This document shows, one piece after another, positions 60,545 to 64,000 of a stretch of DNA of 64,000 bases; the stretch's first letter is position 1, and each line of letters opens with the position of its first letter. Both the position numbers and the translations under genes were made by a program. The notes under the pieces are model-generated. The model was not told the origin of the DNA. It searched no databases and was given only the letters and a program-made list of their open reading frames with translations. The stretch is from contig JAUMIR010000004.1 of NCBI GenBank assembly GCA_030847615.1, positions 270,529,501 through 270,593,500 of the forward strand, given 5' to 3'. The DNA comes from Gambelia wislizenii (lineage: Eukaryota; Chordata; Lepidosauria; Squamata; Crotaphytidae).

Positions 60545-60630
60545 GAAGATGTGTGTGTCTTCAAATCACCTGTCGACTTATAGCAACCCCAAGAATTTCA
60601 TAGGGTTTTCTTAGGCAAGGTTCATTTTTT
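60545..60630 (-). repeat. SINE tail fragment (5S/Sauria type)
   Basis: TGTCGACTTATAGCAACCCC and CATAGGGTTTTCTTAGGCAA correspond to the reverse complement of the tail in 8826-9028 and 28513-28748. The head is missing. Confidence 0.65.
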
Positions 60631-61520
60631 AAATGAAGTTCTTTGAGCTTAAAATTTTATTCACTATTTTGTGACCTTTTTGGTTGCTCCTGAAGGCACT
60701 GATTATCTGTGGGTTTTGAAAACACACACTCATGAGGCATCAGTCTGTCGCAACAAAACCAACAGTGTTATCCTTACTCACTTCATGCAAAGTACTAGGT
60801 GTGGAATGCAGTCCACAGAATAGCTTCTGACTGCAGAACAAGGAAAGAGGTAATTCTCCTGAACCCACCATGGGCTCAAAATGGGGGTGGGGAGCAGCAG
60901 TAGGGAGGAGAAGGTCTCATCATACAAGTGCAAATCTATTCATACAAGGTCAGATTTCATCCTAGCTATTTGTTAGCATATTTAGATGAATATGGTACAT
61001 TTTTATTCCCCCCCCCCTCAAATGCACCAGCAGTAGATGTGGAGTTGGAAAATCATAGAAGGCAACAATGTTAGGCCATTGTTATATAAGAGGGATGGAG
61101 TATATGTAGCCCTCTAGATGTTGCAACTCCCATCATCCAATGCCACTGGCTATGCTAGGTAGTGCTCATGAGAGTTGCAATTCAACAACATCAGGAAAGT
61201 CAGACATTCCTCATTCCTGTCAGTGATAGGATCTAATTAAAATCAATTAAGCTTCGAATTACTTTGGAAATCTGGTAACAAAAGGGGACAGCTTAAATTA
61301 GTTGAAAATAAACTAAAGCTATTGAATTAAGTTGGAATTTCAGCATAAACATTTCTCTCCAGTTATTAATTAATCTAATAACAGTTGACAAGATCCAACT
61401 AATGTTATATTACCCAGATGGCTCTTTATCCAATGCCTAGTTTCCTTGTATTCTGCCCCCCCCCAAAGAAACCTACTTGTTCCTTTTTGTTAGTCCCTCA
61501 GGGATGGGGAACTGAAATAC

Positions 61521-61770
61521 AGTAGGACCCCCATATCCACTGATTCATTATCCACTGATTCAATTATCCATGGTACACAAAACAGCACATGTACTATAGA
61601 GTCTTCCTAGAAAATGTTTCCTCTAGCCATTTTCTAGGTCCTCCAAGTCAACTCTATGGTATTTTAAACTGGAAGTCCCATTATTTTCAATAGCGTTCAC
61701 TATTATCCATGGTTTTCAGTATCCATGGGACCCCCAGATCTAATCCCCAGCGGATATGGGGGTCCTAATG
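61521..61770. mobile_element. Tigger-like MITE, CAGTAGGACCCC subfamily, 250 bp
   Basis: Left CAGTAGGACCCCCATATCC and right GGATATGGGGGTCCTAATG, with TA at both flanks. Internal TCCATGGTACACAAAACAGC and ATCCATGGTTTTCAGTATCC. Confidence 0.8.
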
Positions 61771-61844
61771 TATTTAGGTCACAAAATTCAGGTAAAAACA
61801 TCATAAATGAGCAGCTGTTTAAATATACACAAATGACCAAATTA

Positions 61845-62280
61845 TTACTATATTTACAGTATATCCCACCTTTTTCATAGTCCAAGATTTGTGGTGGCTT
61901 ACAAAGGTTAAAACAGATACAGTTTCAAAACTCACATCATACAAAAGTTAAAAATACTGTATAACTAAACTAACAACAGAATTGAAATCAGTGAAAAGCA
62001 TGACCATTAAAAAGAAAACAACAAACCAACAGCACAGCACATCCTGAAATGCCTTTCCCTCCTGAACAAGACAATCCCCCTTGAACAATCAAAGGCCTGC
62101 CAAAAGAAAAAAAAGATCTTCACCTGCCCATGGGAAGATAGGAGGGAGGGGGCCAGTTTAACCTCTCTAGAAAGGGACTTCCAAAGTTTGGGAGTAGTCA
62201 CCAAGAAAGCTCTCTTCTGTGTTCCCACCAGATGTTCCTTCATGGGACAGAGAAAAGGGCCTTTGGAATATAGAAATCTT
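61845..62280 (-). mobile_element. L2/CR1-type LINE 3' fragment (minus)
   Basis: The minus frame 62007-62243 reads KRAFLVTTPKLWKSLSREVK, then LAPSLLSSHGQVKIFF. 3' UTR and a TATCCCACC tail follow to about 61850. Confidence 0.7.
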
Positions 62281-62299
62281 TTTTTTTTAAATTTAAGTA

Positions 62300-62632
62300 C
62301 TCATGAGAGGTGGCATGATTGCCCTCTTTAAATACCTCAAGAGCTGTCACAGAGAGGAGGAGGCAGACCTGTTTTCTGCTGCACAGAGGGTAGGGCCAGG
62401 TCTAATAGTTTTAAGTTCCAGAAGAGTAGGTTTTGATTGAACTACTCTTGACAGTAAGAGTGGTTCTGCAAAGAAACCAACATACTAGCGGGGTGATGGG
62501 GTCTCCTTTTCTGGACATCTTCAGAAATAGGCTGGACAGCTACCTGCTGGGGAAGCTTTAGCTGGAGATCCTGCACTGAGCAGAGGGTTGGACTGGATGC
62601 CCCATGAGGCCCCTTCGAACTCTATGATTCTA
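62300..62632 (+). mobile_element. CR1 LINE 3' end (plus)
   Basis: Relics of the CR1 RT C-terminus (ATTGCCCTCTTTAAATACCT, then CTGTTTTCTGCTGC). It ends TTGGACTGGATGCCCC and AACTCTATGATTCTAC, the canonical CR1 3' terminus. Confidence 0.85.
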
Positions 62633-62639
62633 CTGGGTG

Positions 62640-63390
62640 GGAAGAGTTGATATATAACTGCTCTTTTGGAAGACCCATACTGCTTGCAATATTTTGTTTC
62701 ATCCCTATTTACAATTAATGCAATGAACTGACCTGAATCTGAGACCAGAAAATAGCATGGTCAGAATGAAAAATGTCTGCTCGCTTAAGCTCCACACAGT
62801 AGATAGGGTGATTCTTACTGAAGAGATTAAGAACAAAATCATGTAGGAGTATTTAGGAAATAGCCTATCCATTTAGTATGGTACTACTTTAGGACTTGGA
62901 GGATATGGTTCCAAATTCCTGTGACCCAACTGGAGTAGTGGAGGCAGGGTTTTCAGGATCAAAATACCAGGGTCTTTTGATGAGCAGGGCCAATGATATG
63001 ATCTGCTACCCCCACTTTGCTCTTCCTTCTGAGGTTAGTGGCTGTCCTCACTGTAGCTGGGGAGAAGTGTTTCGCCCCCAGTAACAATGTATTCTTGAGA
63101 GGTATCCATGTTGTATTTAGGAGATGGCTTGGACCTGAGTGGGGCACCATGACCCATTATATATAGGAAAGACTTGTTCCTGATAGCAATTAAAGTATGA
63201 GAGCTAGTTTGTTGGTATGGATCACTGCATTTTTGGACTCTTCTTGGAGTCATCACTAATTGAACTATCATAATAAAACAACTCCACACTCAAAATTTAC
63301 ACCACATTCCTACCCAAAAAGGTTCACCTGGATTTCTGAAGCAGCTTATTCGAAGAAGCCTTTGGATACTTGGAGCTGTGCTATATACAC
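62640..63390. other. Intergenic, no gene seen
   Basis: No recognised repeat or coding similarity; overlapping short frames on both strands are not supported. Confidence 0.5.
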
Positions 63391-63395
63391 ATTAA

Positions 63396-63735
63396 GGACT
63401 TTTTCAGATGGTACTTACTGTGCTAGGAGGTCTTGCTAGAGGCATGGCGCTATCGCACAGCAGGGGGTCCATTCCAGACACCACCGTCCCTCTTCTGAAA
63501 TCATCTGTTTCACTTCCGTGAAGGATTGGAAGCGGCCGCGCCATATTTCACAGATTTTATTCACAGAAGTTGCCCGTGATTAAAATATGGCACGGCCACT
63601 TCCAATCCTTCATGGAAGTGAAACAGATGATTTCAGAAGAGGGACGGCGGTGTCTGAAACGGGCCCCCTGCTGTGTGACAGCGCTGTGCCTCTAGCAAGA
63701 TCTCCTAGCACAGTAAGTACTGCCTGAAAAAGTCC
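63396..63735. mobile_element. 340-bp foldback MITE with TAA target duplication
   Basis: Begins GGACTTTTTCAG and ends CTGAAAAAGTCC, flanked by TAA on both sides (63393-63395 and 63736-63738). Nearly the whole element is an inverted repeat with arms of about 150 bp. For example, GTACTTACTGTGCTAGGAGG matches the complement of CTCCTAGCACAGTAAGTAC, and CCAATCCTTCATGGAAGTGA complements the left arm. The TWA-type TSD suggests PIF/Harbinger. Confidence 0.85.
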
Positions 63736-64000
63736 TAAGAGTTCAAGAAATTTGGAGGGGAGGGGCAATGCTTATGCCTTTCATATTATCTGATATTGAT
63801 ACTGCCATTTTGCAGAGATACCACTTCAATTAAAAATGTCTGTCACACTCTCTGCCTGCGGTAGGAAATTGCACTTTCAAAATTTAACACTGTCCTAACT
63901 ATCACCATCTCTCAGCCTAAATTACTTCCCTAAAGTTTTGTGAGGGTGACATGAAGTGTTATACACAACAACCTGAGCACCTTCCAAAAATTATGAGATT

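Noticed and set aside
17600..64000. SOX17 or any other HMG-box gene
   Set aside because: No HMG-box-like residues were found in the frames of either strand.

Overview
The window is vertebrate nuclear DNA, most likely from a squamate reptile (lizard or snake). Two single-copy genes are recognisable by protein similarity and splice structure. The repeat content fits squamates: tRNA-derived Sauria-type SINEs, 5S-rRNA-derived SINEs, Bov-B/RTE-like, CR1 and L2-type LINEs, and many hAT, Tigger and 3-bp-TSD MITEs. I cannot name the species.

Genes. The left edge holds the first four coding exons of LYPLA1 (acyl-protein thioesterase 1) on the minus strand (448-6390); the rest of the gene lies outside the window. 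Head-to-head with it, 3.3 kb away, is a complete five-exon MRPL15 (mitochondrial ribosomal protein uL15m) on the plus strand (9686-17468, 296 aa). All five exons keep frame and meet canonical GT-AG splice sites. LYPLA1/MRPL15 in divergent orientation is the order I recall from other amniotes, where SOX17 follows far downstream. I see no SOX17 HMG-box in this window. Both start sites lie in GC-rich, CpG-rich DNA, and an NRF1-like palindrome sits about 75 bp upstream of the MRPL15 start codon.

Layout. 1-6390: LYPLA1 exons and introns, with one hAT MITE. 6200-6680: LYPLA1 CpG-rich promoter region. 6700-9400: shared upstream region, enlarged by a three-level nest of transposons. 9560-9790: MRPL15 promoter and exon 1. 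9791-17468: MRPL15 introns, holding Tigger-like copies, a TSD-flanked insertion, a Sauria SINE and a Tc/mariner-like palindromic MITE. 17600-64000: more than 46 kb with no gene that I can support, built mostly of interspersed repeats. The main ones are a solo LTR with 5-bp TSD (19275-19717), several MITEs, an RTE-like pair (29.0-29.7 kb and 43.3-43.7 kb), a Helitron-like element carrying a minisatellite (37244-38328), a CR1 (39.7-41.1 kb), an L2 interrupted by an LTR and a 50-bp-arm palindrome (44.7-48.2 kb), a second L2 (48.5-49.5 kb), a foldback array of TTTCTG..CAGAAA dyads (51.4-51.9 kb), a CR1 inserted into a MITE (59.1-60.1 kb), and a 340-bp foldback MITE with TAA target duplication (63.4-63.7 kb).

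I found no undescribed multi-gene system. The best leads are structural: the Helitron-like element with an internal minisatellite, the nested insertions between the two divergent promoters, several MITE families with clear ends, and the long palindromes.
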